Positions 43,495 to 52,344 of a stretch of 64,000 bases of DNA are shown here, one piece after another; the stretch's first letter is position 1; the number at the start of each line of letters is the position of its first letter. Source of the stretch: an uncultured Eisenbergiella sp. GTDB taxonomy: Bacteria; Bacillota; Clostridia; Lachnospirales; Lachnospiraceae. Below the pieces are notes generated by a model. That model did no database searches. It saw only the letters and a program-made list of their open reading frames with translations, and was not told the origin of the DNA. The stretch spans positions 62,001 to 126,000 of the forward strand of contig CANRGX010000002.1 in the NCBI GenBank assembly GCA_947630215.1, written 5' to 3'. The position numbers and the translations under genes are program-made.

Positions 43495-44805
43495 ATGTTT
43501 TCAGAGCGCAGACAGACGGCGGACAGGGAAAACCGGGAAGGCGCGGTAGCCGGGTATGATTTTGGGAGCCGGTACGTGCAGATCAGCTATTGCCTGCCAA
43601 ACGGGAAGCAGCCGGAGACCGTCAGCCAGGTGGCAGGAGAGGAAGAATACATGATTCCGGCGCTTTTGGCCAAGCGGACGGATCGGGAGCTGTGGCTGTA
43701 CGGCAGTCAGGCCCAGGAGGCGGTAGAGAAAGGCGAGGCGGACCCCGTCCGGGATCTGCTTGCCCTGGCGGCCCGTGCAAAACCGGTGGAGGTGGGAGGG
43801 CAGTCTTACGATCCGGTGGCGCTTTTGTCCCTGTTTCTCAAACGGACTTTGTCTCTGCTGACGCCCATCCTGGATCCGGATTGGATCCGGGCGTTCGTGT
43901 TTTCGGTGGAAGAAGTGACCCGGCCCGTCATCGAGGCGATCAACGCCGCCGCAGCCATGCTGGATTTCAAGACGGAGCGGGTGTACGTCATCGGAAGGGC
44001 GGAGAGCTTTTTTTACTATAACATCCATCAGCCGGAGGAACTCTGGACGAAGGATGTGCTGCTGTGCGATCTGGCCGCGGACCCTCTCAAGACGCTGCTC
44101 TTTTCCGTCAACAGGAACACGACGCCGGTGGCTTCTTTTGTGGAGGAAGGGGAAAGGACGGATATCCGACGGCCTGTCAAAACCGGCGATGAAATAGAAG
44201 ATGAGCGCAGCGGGATGCGGCTGGATCAGGCCTTTTTGGGCGCGCTGACCGATCTGTTTTCCAAACGGCAGATTTCTACCGTCTATCTGATCGGAGAAGG
44301 GTTTGACGGCGAGTGGTACCGGGAGTCTTTGCCGGTGCTGTGCCGGGGACGGCGGGTGTTTCGGGGCAACAATCTCTACAGCAAGGGCGCCTGTTATGCC
44401 GCCAGACAGCGGCTTTCTCCCCGGAGCGAAAAGGCCTATGCCTTTCTGGGCAGGGATATGCTGCGGGCCAATCTGGGGATGTATGTGTCCCGCCGGGGAA
44501 AGGACGCATATCTGGCCCTGTTTGACGCAGGCGAAAACTGGTACGACGCCAAAAAGGAATGCGAGTTTCTATTGGAAGAAAAGGACACCTTCACGCTGCG
44601 GATCACGCCCCTGGATGGGAAAGAGATCCGGGAGGTGCAGGTGACCTTAAACGGACTGCCAAAGCGGCCCTTCCGTGCGTCCCGGATCCGGCTGCGCGTG
44701 GAGATGGAGGACGTTTCGACGGTTCATGTCAGTATGGAGGATCTCGGATTCGGGGAGTTTTTCCCTGCCACCCATAAGTTCTGGGAGGAGACGATCCGGC
44801 TGTAG
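43495..44805 (+). CDS. DUF5716-family protein: divergent, probably inactive Hsp70
   Basis: Protein of 436 residues. By eye it follows DnaK order: phosphate-1-like GYDFGSRYVQIS (20-31); MIPALLAKR and LYGSQAQEAV (53-76); FSVEEVTRPVIEAINAAAAM (136-155); VYVIGRAESFFYY (163-175); phosphate-2-like VLLCDLAADPLKTLLF (188-203). The adenosine-type motif is TVYLIGEGF (262-270) with SKGACYAA (296-303). A beta substrate-binding-like segment VTLNGLPKRPFRASRIRL (383-400) and VHVSMEDLGFGE (410-421) follow. DnaK's DLGGGT is DLAADP here and there is no lid domain, so ATP hydrolysis is doubtful. AAGGAAAAG precedes the ATG. It lies between DUF5717 and a TPR protein. Confidence 0.75.
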   Translation: MFSERRQTADRENREGAVAGYDFGSRYVQISYCLPNGKQPETVSQVAGEEEYMIPALLAKRTDRELWLYGSQAQEAVEKGEADPVRDLLALAARAKPVEVGGQSYDPVALLSLFLKRTLSLLTPILDPDWIRAFVFSVEEVTRPVIEAINAAAAMLDFKTERVYVIGRAESFFYYNIHQPEELWTKDVLLCDLAADPLKTLLFSVNRNTTPVASFVEEGERTDIRRPVKTGDEIEDERSGMRLDQAFLGALTDLFSKRQISTVYLIGEGFDGEWYRESLPVLCRGRRVFRGNNLYSKGACYAARQRLSPRSEKAYAFLGRDMLRANLGMYVSRRGKDAYLALFDAGENWYDAKKECEFLLEEKDTFTLRITPLDGKEIREVQVTLNGLPKRPFRASRIRLRVEMEDVSTVHVSMEDLGFGEFFPATHKFWEETIRL

Positions 44806-44831
44806 GGCGGCCAGAAACCGCGGAGGAAGAA

Positions 44832-45665
44832 ATGGGACGGGTTTATTTATGCCTTGGGAAAAGCGCGGAGGTTCCTTACTTTTTTGAACGTGCCAGGACG
44901 CATATCTGGAACGTAGAGGAGCTGTGCTATTTTGTAAAAGAGAACGCCTGGGTCCTGGATCCGGAGGTGTTAAAAAGCGGGCTGACAGAGTGGCTGGAGA
45001 CACAGTGTATGCTGCCGGAGCTTTCGCAGAAGCTGTCCCTTGCCTTACAGGGGCCCAATCCGGTTCCGGAGTTTGTCCGGACGCTGTTTTCCTATACGGG
45101 CTATTTTTCGCCGCAGGACGCAGCGCAGGTGGAGAAAATCCTGGAGATCAATGCAAATTCCAGCGAAGTGGAACGCGTGAAGGCCCGGGGAGACGCTTTT
45201 TTGCAAAGCGGGCGGTACGCGGCAGCGCTGCGGGAATATGAAACGCTGACGGACGGTCTGACCGGAGCGGATCCGGCCTTTTTGGGAAAGGTGTACCATA
45301 ACCGCGGCGTGGCCCAGGCACGGCTGTTTTTCTTTGACGAGGCGGCCGGTTCCTTTGAGCGGGCCTGGCGGCTGACAAGAAGTCAGGACAGCGCGAAGCA
45401 ATTTCTGATTGCGAAACGGTTTGCGCTGGGGGAGAAGGAGTATGTGAATTTCCTGGCGGACAAGCCGGATCTGTATGCGGCTTCCTTAAAGCTGGAGGAA
45501 GCGATGCAGCGCTGCAATGCCGCCTGGGAGGATTCCGGGGAGGCCGCTTTTTTAGAGCGGATGGAACAGGCCTGTCAGAACGGGGCCGCTCACATCGGGC
45601 GGCAGATGGCAAAGGAAAAGGTGGAAAAACTCAAGGAAGCCTACCGAAACTGTGTGGACGCATAG
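44832..45665 (+). CDS. TPR-repeat protein of the DUF5716/DUF5717 operon
   Basis: Cytoplasmic protein of 277 residues that I do not recognise as a named family. The N-terminal 110 residues are mixed (YLCLGKSAEVPYFFERA; WNVEELCYFVKENAWVL). Residues 115-200 contain two TPR-like helix pairs (ARGDAFLQSGRYAAALREYE; VYHNRGVAQARLFFFDEAAG). The C-terminus is a long charged helix ending EKVEKLKEAYRNCVDA. GCGGAGGAAG precedes the ATG, 26 bp after the DUF5716 gene. TPR proteins commonly bind Hsp70 or Hsp90 chaperones, so an adaptor role for the neighbouring Hsp70-like protein is an inference from context. Confidence 0.7.
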   Translation: MGRVYLCLGKSAEVPYFFERARTHIWNVEELCYFVKENAWVLDPEVLKSGLTEWLETQCMLPELSQKLSLALQGPNPVPEFVRTLFSYTGYFSPQDAAQVEKILEINANSSEVERVKARGDAFLQSGRYAAALREYETLTDGLTGADPAFLGKVYHNRGVAQARLFFFDEAAGSFERAWRLTRSQDSAKQFLIAKRFALGEKEYVNFLADKPDLYAASLKLEEAMQRCNAAWEDSGEAAFLERMEQACQNGAAHIGRQMAKEKVEKLKEAYRNCVDA

Positions 45666-45686
45666 GGCAATAGCGGCAGGGGCGTC

Positions 45687-46505
45687 TCAGAGCCGGTGAA
45701 AGACAGGCTTTCGGTTCTCAAAGGTGCAGTAGTGGGAAAAGCCGCATTCCTGCAGTACGTCTGCGGCCCTGTGAAAATAGGAAGCGATATCCTGCGGACA
45801 GTGGGCGTCCGATCCGACGGTGAGAATCTCCCCGCCCAGTTTCCGGTAGCGCTTCAAAAACGGGAGACAGGGATGGGGCTGGGAGAGTCCTTTTCTCAGT
45901 CCGCCGGTGTTGAGTTCGATTCCTTTCCCGTTTTCCAGCAGATGATCGATCATACGGTCGAACAGATCCGCGTATTTTTCGTAGCAGTACCCCCGATCCT
46001 GAAAGCGGCCGTAACGGATGACATAGTCGATGTGTCCGTAGACGTCATAGTCCGAAAAGGCGTTCATGCAGGTCAGGGTTTCTTCAAAGTAGCGGCGGTA
46101 GGCTTCCTCGTCGCTTCTGCCTTCAAAATAGGCGGGTTCGTAAGGGTCCATCCGATCTACCAGATGGGTGGAGGCAATGATAAAATCGAAGCGGTAGGAC
46201 GAAGCGTAGCGGCTGTTTTTTTCTCCCAGAAAGGGCTGCATGCCCAGTTCCACGCCAAAGCCCAGCCGGATCTGTCCTTCATATTTTTGGCGCAGATGCT
46301 GCAGCGCGTCCTGATAGGCGTCGGTGTCCAGTTCAAAATAACCGGCGGGAAGCTGGGGACCGGTGGGAAAATCCAGATCCATGTGCTCCGTAAAGCACAG
46401 CCCTTCCAGTCCCAGAGAGACGGCCCGTTGAATCATTTCTTCCATGGGCGCGTCGGAGTCTCCGGAAAAACAGGAATGCAGATGGCAGTCAGATAAAATG
46501 GGCAC
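45687..46505 (-). CDS. PHP-domain histidinol-phosphatase family protein
   Basis: PHP-superfamily phosphoesterase of 272 residues. Metal-binding motifs are DCHLHSCFSGDSD (residues 6-18), CFTEHMDLDFP, ASTHLVDRMD and VYGHIDYVIRY, and near the C-terminus TVGSDAHCPQDI. This set matches HisK/HisJ-type histidinol phosphatases, which convert histidinol phosphate to histidinol. No other his genes are here, so a different phosphoester substrate is possible. It is transcribed alone, convergent with the TPR gene. Confidence 0.86.
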   Translation of the reverse strand: MPILSDCHLHSCFSGDSDAPMEEMIQRAVSLGLEGLCFTEHMDLDFPTGPQLPAGYFELDTDAYQDALQHLRQKYEGQIRLGFGVELGMQPFLGEKNSRYASSYRFDFIIASTHLVDRMDPYEPAYFEGRSDEEAYRRYFEETLTCMNAFSDYDVYGHIDYVIRYGRFQDRGYCYEKYADLFDRMIDHLLENGKGIELNTGGLRKGLSQPHPCLPFLKRYRKLGGEILTVGSDAHCPQDIASYFHRAADVLQECGFSHYCTFENRKPVFHRL

Positions 46506-46604
46506 GGCAGAACACCTCCGGTTTTGTGTTTATCATAACAATAGCACAGCCGTTTTGGCTTCGCAAGAAGAAACGGCGGTACGGAAGAAAGGAACGGACA
46601 GCTG

Positions 46605-47675
46605 ATGGAACAGGAAAAGAAGGAAGAAAGAAAAGTCGATCCCAAAGACAACAGACTGCAATACTGCGGCCGCCTGGAGGACGAGGATCCGGGCGCGCCG
46701 GTTTTTCTGCTGCCGGGCAGTTTTGTGCGCATGACCTTTACCGGTTCCTCCCGGGTGAAAGCCGTGCTGAACAACCACAGGTTCTATTACGATTCCTGGG
46801 TGGGAGCGCTGTTGGACGGGCACCAGGAGAAATACCGGATTGAGAAGGACGATTGCCCTGTGGAGGTGACGCTGTTTGAAAATCTTTCCCCGCAGGAGAC
46901 CCACTGTGTCACGCTGTTCAAACGGATGGACAACTGCCATGAGTTTACTTTCCTGGGGTTCCTTCTGGACCCGGGGGCCCGGGTGCTGCCTTCTCCTGCG
47001 CTGCCGGAGAGGCGGATGCTCTTTTTTGGAGATTCCGTGACCGCCGGGGAGGTATCCGAGGCGCTGGATTTTGCAGGGAAACCGGATCCGCCCCACAACG
47101 GGGAGTACCACAATGCCTACTATTCCTATGCGCTGACCGCCGCGCGGCTGCTGCACGCCCAGGCCCATCTGGTGGCCCAGGGGGGCATCGCGCTTTTGGA
47201 TCACACGGGTTACTTTATGGACGGACAGATTGGAATGGAAAGCTGTCATGACCGGATCCGCTTTTATCAGGAGAGGGGTGAACGCAAACGCTGGGATTCG
47301 GCGCGCTACCGGCCGCAGGTGATCGTGGTTGCCATCGGGCAGAACGACGCCTGGCCCAGGGACATCATGAAGGAAGATTACGAGGGCAGGGAGGCGGCGC
47401 ACTGGAGAAAGCGCTACGGGGAATGGATCCGTCTGCTCCGGGACACGTACCCGGAGGCGTGGATCGTGCTGACTACGACCATTCTTTTTCACGATGAAAA
47501 CTGGGACAAAAGCATCGGTCAGGTCTGTGCACAGCTGGCCGATCCGAAGGTGGTGCAGTTTTTATATTCCAGAAACGGCAAAGGGACGCCCGGCCATGTG
47601 CGGGCCCAGGAGGCCATGGAAATGGCCCGGGAGCTGAGCCGCTTTCTGGAGCCGTTGTTTGGTGAAAAAGGCTGA
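46605..47675 (+). CDS. SGNH/GDSL esterase, carbohydrate esterase family 2-like
   Basis: Protein of 356 residues with the two-domain layout of CE2 acetyl esterases. An N-terminal beta-jelly-roll (about 15-130, FLLPGSFVRMTFTGSSRVKA) is followed by an SGNH domain. The nucleophile Ser is in LFFGDSVTAGE, the oxyanion Asn in VVAIGQNDAWP, and a catalytic His candidate in KGTPGHVRAQEAME. The usual Asp of the DxxH block is not evident; CE2 enzymes are known to work with a Ser-His dyad. There is no signal peptide, so it probably deacetylates imported oligosaccharides. The start at 46605 lies shortly after GGAACGGACAG, a mediocre ribosome site. Confidence 0.82.
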   Translation: MEQEKKEERKVDPKDNRLQYCGRLEDEDPGAPVFLLPGSFVRMTFTGSSRVKAVLNNHRFYYDSWVGALLDGHQEKYRIEKDDCPVEVTLFENLSPQETHCVTLFKRMDNCHEFTFLGFLLDPGARVLPSPALPERRMLFFGDSVTAGEVSEALDFAGKPDPPHNGEYHNAYYSYALTAARLLHAQAHLVAQGGIALLDHTGYFMDGQIGMESCHDRIRFYQERGERKRWDSARYRPQVIVVAIGQNDAWPRDIMKEDYEGREAAHWRKRYGEWIRLLRDTYPEAWIVLTTTILFHDENWDKSIGQVCAQLADPKVVQFLYSRNGKGTPGHVRAQEAMEMARELSRFLEPLFGEKG

Positions 47676-47720
47676 TTTTGCGCGGCCCGGCGGCTTTTCC
47701 AATTATTTTCGATTTACATC

Positions 47721-47749
47721 TTGATATTTTGGAATAAATTAGGTAGAAT
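47721..47749 (+). promoter_or_regulatory. Promoter of gapA
   Basis: TTGATA (47721-47726), 17-bp spacer, TAGAAT (47744-47749), about 90 bp upstream of gapA. The leader has no recognised riboswitch. Confidence 0.75.
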
Positions 47750-47840
47750 AGAGGCGATGATAAAATTTTGTCAAGCGATCCGCCAATCCCGCGGAAGGCA
47801 TGACAAAACATTATAAAATCATTTTTAGGAGGAAACGAAA

Positions 47841-48860
47841 ATGGCTGTAAAAGTTGCTATCAATGGTTTTGGCCGTATTGGCCGTCTGGCTTTCAGACAG
47901 ATGTTCGGTGCGGAAGGCTTCGAGATCGTTGCGATCAACGACCTGACCTCCCCCAAGATGCTGGCGCATCTGCTGAAATATGATTCCACCCAGGGCAGAT
48001 ATGCTCTGGCTGATACCGTGAGCGCAGGCGAGGATTCCATCACCGTCAACGGCACCGAGATCAAGATCTATGCGGAAGCGAAGGCCGCCGATCTTCCCTG
48101 GGGCAAGCTGGGTGTGGACGTTGTTCTGGAGTGCACCGGCTTTTATACCTCCAAGGCAAAGGCGCAGGCCCATATCGATGCCGGCGCGAAGCACGTTATC
48201 ATTTCCGCTCCTGCGGGCAACGATCTGCCGACCATCGTTTACAACGTAAACCATGAGTCCCTGACCACTGCGGACACGATTATTTCCGCAGCTTCCTGCA
48301 CCACCAACTGCCTGGCTCCTATGGCGAAGGCCCTCAATGACGCTTATCCGATTCAGTCCGGTATTATGTGCACGATCCATGCGTACACCGGCGATCAGAT
48401 GACGCTGGACGGCCCTCAGAGGAAGGGCGATCTGAGAAGATCCCGCGCGGCTGCGGTGAACATCGTTCCCAACAGCACCGGCGCTGCCAAGGCAATCGGC
48501 CTGGTTATTCCCGAACTCAACGGCAAGCTGATCGGTTCCGCACAGCGCGTTCCGACCCCTACCGGTTCCACCACGATCCTGACCGCGGTTGTGAAGGGCG
48601 CTCCCACCAAGGAGTCCATCAACGCGGCGATGAAGGCGGCTTCCAACGAGTCCTTCGGCTACAATGAGGACGAGATCGTTTCCAGCGATATCATCGGCAT
48701 GACCTTCGGCTCTCTGTTCGATGCGACCCAGACCATGGTTCTGCCTATCAGCGACGACCTGGCGGAGGTTCAGGTGGTTTCCTGGTACGACAACGAAAAT
48801 TCCTACACCAGCCAGATGGTTCGCACCATCAAGCATTTCGGCAAGCTGCTGGGCGCGTGA
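47841..48860 (+). CDS. gapA: Glyceraldehyde-3-phosphate dehydrogenase, type I
   Basis: Phosphorylating GAPDH of 339 residues, a glycolytic enzyme. The NAD-binding start is [16 protein letters not shown]. The catalytic Cys is in [18 protein letters not shown], with the activating His later in the catalytic domain. [16 protein letters not shown] is near the end. Codon use here is strongly biased toward a few codons, as expected for a highly expressed gene. AGGAGG precedes the ATG. First of the gap-pgk-tpiA group. Confidence 0.97.
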   Translation: MAVKVAINGFGRIGRLAFRQMFGAEGFEIVAINDLTSPKMLAHLLKYDSTQGRYALADTVSAGEDSITVNGTEIKIYAEAKAADLPWGKLGVDVVLECTGFYTSKAKAQAHIDAGAKHVIISAPAGNDLPTIVYNVNHESLTTADTIISAASCTTNCLAPMAKALNDAYPIQSGIMCTIHAYTGDQMTLDGPQRKGDLRRSRAAAVNIVPNSTGAAKAIGLVIPELNGKLIGSAQRVPTPTGSTTILTAVVKGAPTKESINAAMKAASNESFGYNEDEIVSSDIIGMTFGSLFDATQTMVLPISDDLAEVQVVSWYDNENSYTSQMVRTIKHFGKLLGA

Positions 48861-48937
48861 GGTAAGAAAACGGATGCGGCAGGCATTTGCCGGCGCATCG
48901 TATAACGTGCAGTACCAAAGCAGGAATAGGCTCAACA

Positions 48938-48968
48938 GGGGTCCGGTCCATAGGGCCGGGCCCTTTTT
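48938..48968 (+). terminator. Terminator-like hairpin between gapA and pgk
   Basis: GGGTCCGG (48938-48946 region) pairs with CCGGGCCC (48956-48963), followed by TTTTT. It sits 27 bp before pgk, whose promoter is not obvious, so partial readthrough giving more gapA than pgk mRNA is likely. Confidence 0.72.
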
Positions 48969-48995
48969 CAAACCAGAATAAAGGAGGTTCCCATT

Positions 48996-50225
48996 ATGGG
49001 ATTGAACAAGAAATCCGTTGACGATATCAACGTCAAAGGCAAGAGAGTGCTGGTGCGGTGTGATTTCAACGTACCGTTAAAGGAAGGCGTGATTACGGAC
49101 GAAACCCGTATTGTGGCGGCTCTGCCCACCATTCAGAAGCTGATTGCCGACGGCGGCAAGGTGATTCTGTGTTCTCATCTGGGCAAGGTGAAAAACGGCC
49201 CCAACGAAGGGGAGTCCCTGGCTCCGGTAGCGGCCAGACTGTCCGAGAAGCTGGGCAAGGAAGTGAAATTCGTATCCGACTATCATGTGACCGGAGAAGC
49301 GGCTACTGCCGCGGTGGCGGCCATGAAGGAGGGCGATGTGGTGCTCCTGCAGAACACCCGGTTCCGCGGCGCAGAGGAGACGAAGAACGGAGAAGAATTT
49401 TCCAAGGAGCTGGCGGATCTGGCGGACGTGTATGTCTGCGACGCTTTCGGGTCTTCCCACAGGGCGCATGCGTCCGTGGCCGGCGTGACGAAGTTTATCA
49501 CCGCAAAGGGCGGCGACAATGCGGTCGGTTATCTGATGCAGAAGGAAATCAATTTCCTGGGCAATGCGGTGGAGAATCCGGTGCGTCCTTTCGTTGCCAT
49601 TCTGGGCGGCGCGAAGGTGGCCGATAAGCTCAACGTCATTTCCAACCTGCTGGAGAAGTGCGACACGCTGATCATTGGCGGCGGCATGGCCTTTACGTTC
49701 CTGAAGGCGCAGGGCTATGAGGTCGGCAACTCTCTGGTGGACGACACCAAGCTGGATTACTGCAAGGAGATGCTGGACAAAGCGGCCAGCCTGGGAAAGA
49801 AGCTGCTGCTTCCCGTGGATACCACCATTGCGGCGGCGTTCCCGAATCCCATCGACGGCCCCATCGAGATTTCCTATGTGGATGCCGATAAGATTCCTTC
49901 CGATATGGAAGGACTGGACATCGGTCCCAAGACGCAGGCGCTGTTTGCGGACGCGGTGAAGTCCGCTAAGACCGTGGTATGGAACGGCCCCATGGGCGTG
50001 TTCGAGAACCCGACTTTGGCGGCGGGCACCATTGCGGTGGCCAAGGCGCTGGCGGAGACCGACGCCATCACCGTAATCGGCGGCGGCGATTCTGCCGCGG
50101 CAGTCAACCAGCTGGGCTTTGCGGATAAGATGAGCCACATTTCCACCGGCGGCGGCGCTTCCCTGGAATTTTTGGAGGGCAAAGAGCTTCCCGGCGTAGC
50201 GGCGGCAGATGACAAGGCAGAGTGA
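48996..50225 (+). CDS. pgk: Phosphoglycerate kinase
   Basis: Glycolytic kinase of 409 residues transferring phosphate from 1,3-bisphosphoglycerate to ADP. The N-domain has [27 protein letters not shown] and [16 protein letters not shown]. The C-domain has [15 protein letters not shown] and the nucleotide loop [26 protein letters not shown] and [15 protein letters not shown] close it. AAAGGAGG precedes the ATG. tpiA follows after 10 bp. Confidence 0.97.
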   Translation: MGLNKKSVDDINVKGKRVLVRCDFNVPLKEGVITDETRIVAALPTIQKLIADGGKVILCSHLGKVKNGPNEGESLAPVAARLSEKLGKEVKFVSDYHVTGEAATAAVAAMKEGDVVLLQNTRFRGAEETKNGEEFSKELADLADVYVCDAFGSSHRAHASVAGVTKFITAKGGDNAVGYLMQKEINFLGNAVENPVRPFVAILGGAKVADKLNVISNLLEKCDTLIIGGGMAFTFLKAQGYEVGNSLVDDTKLDYCKEMLDKAASLGKKLLLPVDTTIAAAFPNPIDGPIEISYVDADKIPSDMEGLDIGPKTQALFADAVKSAKTVVWNGPMGVFENPTLAAGTIAVAKALAETDAITVIGGGDSAAAVNQLGFADKMSHISTGGGASLEFLEGKELPGVAAADDKAE

Positions 50226-50235
50226 GGAGAAAGTT

Positions 50236-50985
50236 ATGGCAAGAAGAAAGATCATTGCAGGCAACTGGAAAATGAACATGACGCCCAGTCAGGCGGTCGC
50301 CCTGTGCGATACCTTAAAGGATCTGGTGGCAACCGACGAGGCGGACGTGGTATACTGCGTGCCTGCCATCGATATTGTTCCCGTGGTGGAAGCTGTGAAG
50401 GGAACCAATGTGGAAGTGGGCGCGGAGAATCTGTATTTTGAAGACAAGGGCGCCTATACCGGGGAGATCTCTGCGGAGATGCTGGTGGATGCGGGCGTGA
50501 AATACGTCATCATCGGCCATTCCGAGCGCAGGGATTATTTCAAGGAGTGCGACTGTCTGCTGAATAAGAAGGTGAAGCAGGCGTTCAAGGCGGGTCTGAT
50601 CCCGATCCTGTGCTGTGGCGAAAGCCTGGAGCAGAGGGAGATGGGCGTGACGATGGACTGGATCCGTCTGCAGATCAAGTCCGATCTGACAGGGGTGACA
50701 GCCGATCAGGTAAAAGAAATGGTCATTGCCTACGAGCCCATCTGGGCCATCGGCACCGGCAAGACCGCTACCACCGGGCAGGCCCAGGAGGTCTGCAAGG
50801 GCATCCGCGACTGCATCGCAGAGATCTATGATACGGATACCGCCGAGGCGGTTCGTATCCAGTACGGCGGTTCCGTCAACGCCGGCAACGCGGCGGAGCT
50901 GTTTGCACAGCCCGACATCGACGGCGGTCTGGTGGGCGGCGCTTCCCTGAAAGCGGATTTCGGTAAGATTGTAAACTACAAATAA
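50236..50985 (+). CDS. tpiA: Triosephosphate isomerase
   Basis: TIM of 249 residues interconverting dihydroxyacetone phosphate and glyceraldehyde-3-phosphate. The catalytic Lys is in IAGNWKMN, His in [11 protein letters not shown], and Glu in [14 protein letters not shown], which includes the flexible loop. [10 protein letters not shown] binds phosphate. GAGGAGAAAG precedes the ATG at 50236; the frame extends 27 bp upstream into the pgk end but without a ribosome site. Last gene of the glycolytic group. Confidence 0.97.
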   Translation: MARRKIIAGNWKMNMTPSQAVALCDTLKDLVATDEADVVYCVPAIDIVPVVEAVKGTNVEVGAENLYFEDKGAYTGEISAEMLVDAGVKYVIIGHSERRDYFKECDCLLNKKVKQAFKAGLIPILCCGESLEQREMGVTMDWIRLQIKSDLTGVTADQVKEMVIAYEPIWAIGTGKTATTGQAQEVCKGIRDCIAEIYDTDTAEAVRIQYGGSVNAGNAAELFAQPDIDGGLVGGASLKADFGKIVNYK

Positions 50986-51001
50986 GAACAAAAAGCGGGA
51001 G

Positions 51002-51040
51002 CGGCGGGCGCGTGCGATAATTGCGGCGCCCGCCGTTTTT
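51002..51040 (+). terminator. Intrinsic terminator after tpiA
   Basis: CGGCGGGCGC (51002-51011) pairs with GCGCCCGCCG (51026-51035), followed by TTTTT. It ends the glycolytic operon. Confidence 0.9.
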
Positions 51041-51055
51041 GGAAGGGAGAAGGCG

Positions 51056-51079
51056 ATGGCGTCCTGGATGGTACTATGA
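51056..51079 (+). CDS. Possible 7-codon upstream ORF
   Basis: ATG GCG TCC TGG ATG GTA CTA TGA, preceded by GGGAGAAGG. Its stop overlaps the ATG of the next gene (51076), which lacks a good ribosome site of its own. It could couple translation. It is very short, so coding status is tentative. Confidence 0.35.
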   Translation: MASWMVL

Positions 51080-51471
51080 AAGAAAAATGGATTCGTTTTA
51101 TGCGGGGCCGTTATGGGGCCGATTCTCTTTGCCGGTTCCTGTCAGGGCTTTGTCTGGTCTTTTTGGTGATCTCTGTTTTTTCCCATCGTCAGATCTGGTA
51201 TCTTCTGGCGCTGCTTGTGCTGATAGAAAACTATTTCAGAATGTTTTCCAGAAACATTCCGAAACGGTACGCGGAGAATCAGAAATATCTGGCGGCAACG
51301 GCCGTCCTCCGGCAGCGTCTGTCCCGTCACAGCGCGGCGCTGGCGCAGAGAAAGACGCATCGCATTTACAGATGTCCTTCCTGTGGACAGAAGATCCGGA
51401 TTCCGAAGGGACATGGAAAGGTGGAGATCCGCTGTCCCAAGTGCAGCGCGGTTTTCACCAGAAAAAGCTGA
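51076..51471 (+). CDS. Small membrane protein with C-terminal zinc ribbon
   Basis: Protein of 131 residues. Two closely spaced hydrophobic helices lie at about 17-34 and 40-56, followed by a basic helical region. A zinc ribbon at about 98-126 has paired CPSC and CPKC knuckles (YRCPSCGQKIRIPKGHG; IRCPKCSAVF). The ribbon resembles zinc ribbons found in DnaJ-type and transcription-related proteins, but no family can be named. It sits 9 bp before the DUF5685 gene and in one run with the J-domain gene. Confidence 0.7.
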   Translation: MKEKWIRFMRGRYGADSLCRFLSGLCLVFLVISVFSHRQIWYLLALLVLIENYFRMFSRNIPKRYAENQKYLAATAVLRQRLSRHSAALAQRKTHRIYRCPSCGQKIRIPKGHGKVEIRCPKCSAVFTRKS

Positions 51472-51480
51472 GGGAAAGAA

Positions 51481-52344
51481 ATGTTCGGTTATATCATTGT
51501 CAACAAGCCGGAGATGAAATTCCGGGAATTTGACTGCTATCATGCGGGTTACTGCGGCCTGTGCAGGAGCTTAAAAACGCGGCACGGCCTGACAGGGCAG
51601 ATGACCCTCAGCTATGATATGACTTTTCTGGCCCTGCTTCTGGACGCCCTCTATGAGCCGGAAGCGCACAGGGGAAAAGGCAGATGTATCGCCCACCCGC
51701 TGCGCTCCCATGCGTTTTGCCGCACGGTTTTTTCGGATTACGCCGCGGACATGAACGTGCTGCTGTCCTATTATAAGGGACAGGACGACTGGCAGGACGA
51801 ACGCAGGCTGTCCGGTCGTCTGACCGCATTTTTCCTGCAAAAAAAAGCGGTGCAAGTCGGACGGGAATATCCCGAAAAAGGGGAGCGGATCGCTAGACTG
51901 CTCTCCGAAATCCATTCCTATGAAACAGAGTGCGGCCGGGATCCGGACGCGGTCAGCGGCTGTTTCGGACAGATCATGGCGGAGGTTTTTGCCTGGCGCC
52001 ATGACGAATGGGAGGAGACGCTTCGCCAAATGGGGTTTTATCTGGGAAAGTTTCTTTACCTGATGGACGCCTACGACGATATGGATCGGGACGAAAAGAA
52101 CAAAAGCTATAACGTGTTTCTGCAAAAACGGGAGGAGTTTGAGCAGGAGACGGCCTTTGAACGGTACGTGAAAGAGACGCTGCAGCTGATGATGGCGGAG
52201 TGCTGCCGCGCGTTTGAACGGCTTCCCATTTTGGAGAATGCCGGGATCCTCAGAAATATTCTGTATTCCGGCGTGTGGTGCCGTTATGAGGCGCTGCAGG
52301 AGAAAAAATCGGATCGGCTGCGGCAGGGAGGAAAAGATGCGTAA
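51481..52344 (+). CDS. DUF5685-family protein, helical, with two Asp-rich motifs
   Basis: Cytoplasmic, mostly alpha-helical protein of 287 residues that looks like the DUF5685 family; function unknown. N-terminal Cys are in [16 protein letters not shown] (C19, C25, C28), and more at C69 and C80. Two acid clusters lie about 95 residues apart: QDDWQDE (101-107) and [17 protein letters not shown] (195-211). Their spacing, and the context [15 protein letters not shown], recall the paired Asp motifs of phytoene/squalene synthases. GGGAAAGAA precedes the ATG. Its last codons overlap the J-domain gene by 8 bp, so the two products are probably functionally linked. Confidence 0.72.
   Translation: MFGYIIVNKPEMKFREFDCYHAGYCGLCRSLKTRHGLTGQMTLSYDMTFLALLLDALYEPEAHRGKGRCIAHPLRSHAFCRTVFSDYAADMNVLLSYYKGQDDWQDERRLSGRLTAFFLQKKAVQVGREYPEKGERIARLLSEIHSYETECGRDPDAVSGCFGQIMAEVFAWRHDEWEETLRQMGFYLGKFLYLMDAYDDMDRDEKNKSYNVFLQKREEFEQETAFERYVKETLQLMMAECCRAFERLPILENAGILRNILYSGVWCRYEALQEKKSDRLRQGGKDA

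Noticed and set aside
46506..46604. Promoters in the divergent gap between the PHP phosphatase and the CE2-like esterase
   Set aside because: A minus-strand TATGAT exists at 46537-46532 but its -35 is poor, and nothing convincing is seen on the plus strand.
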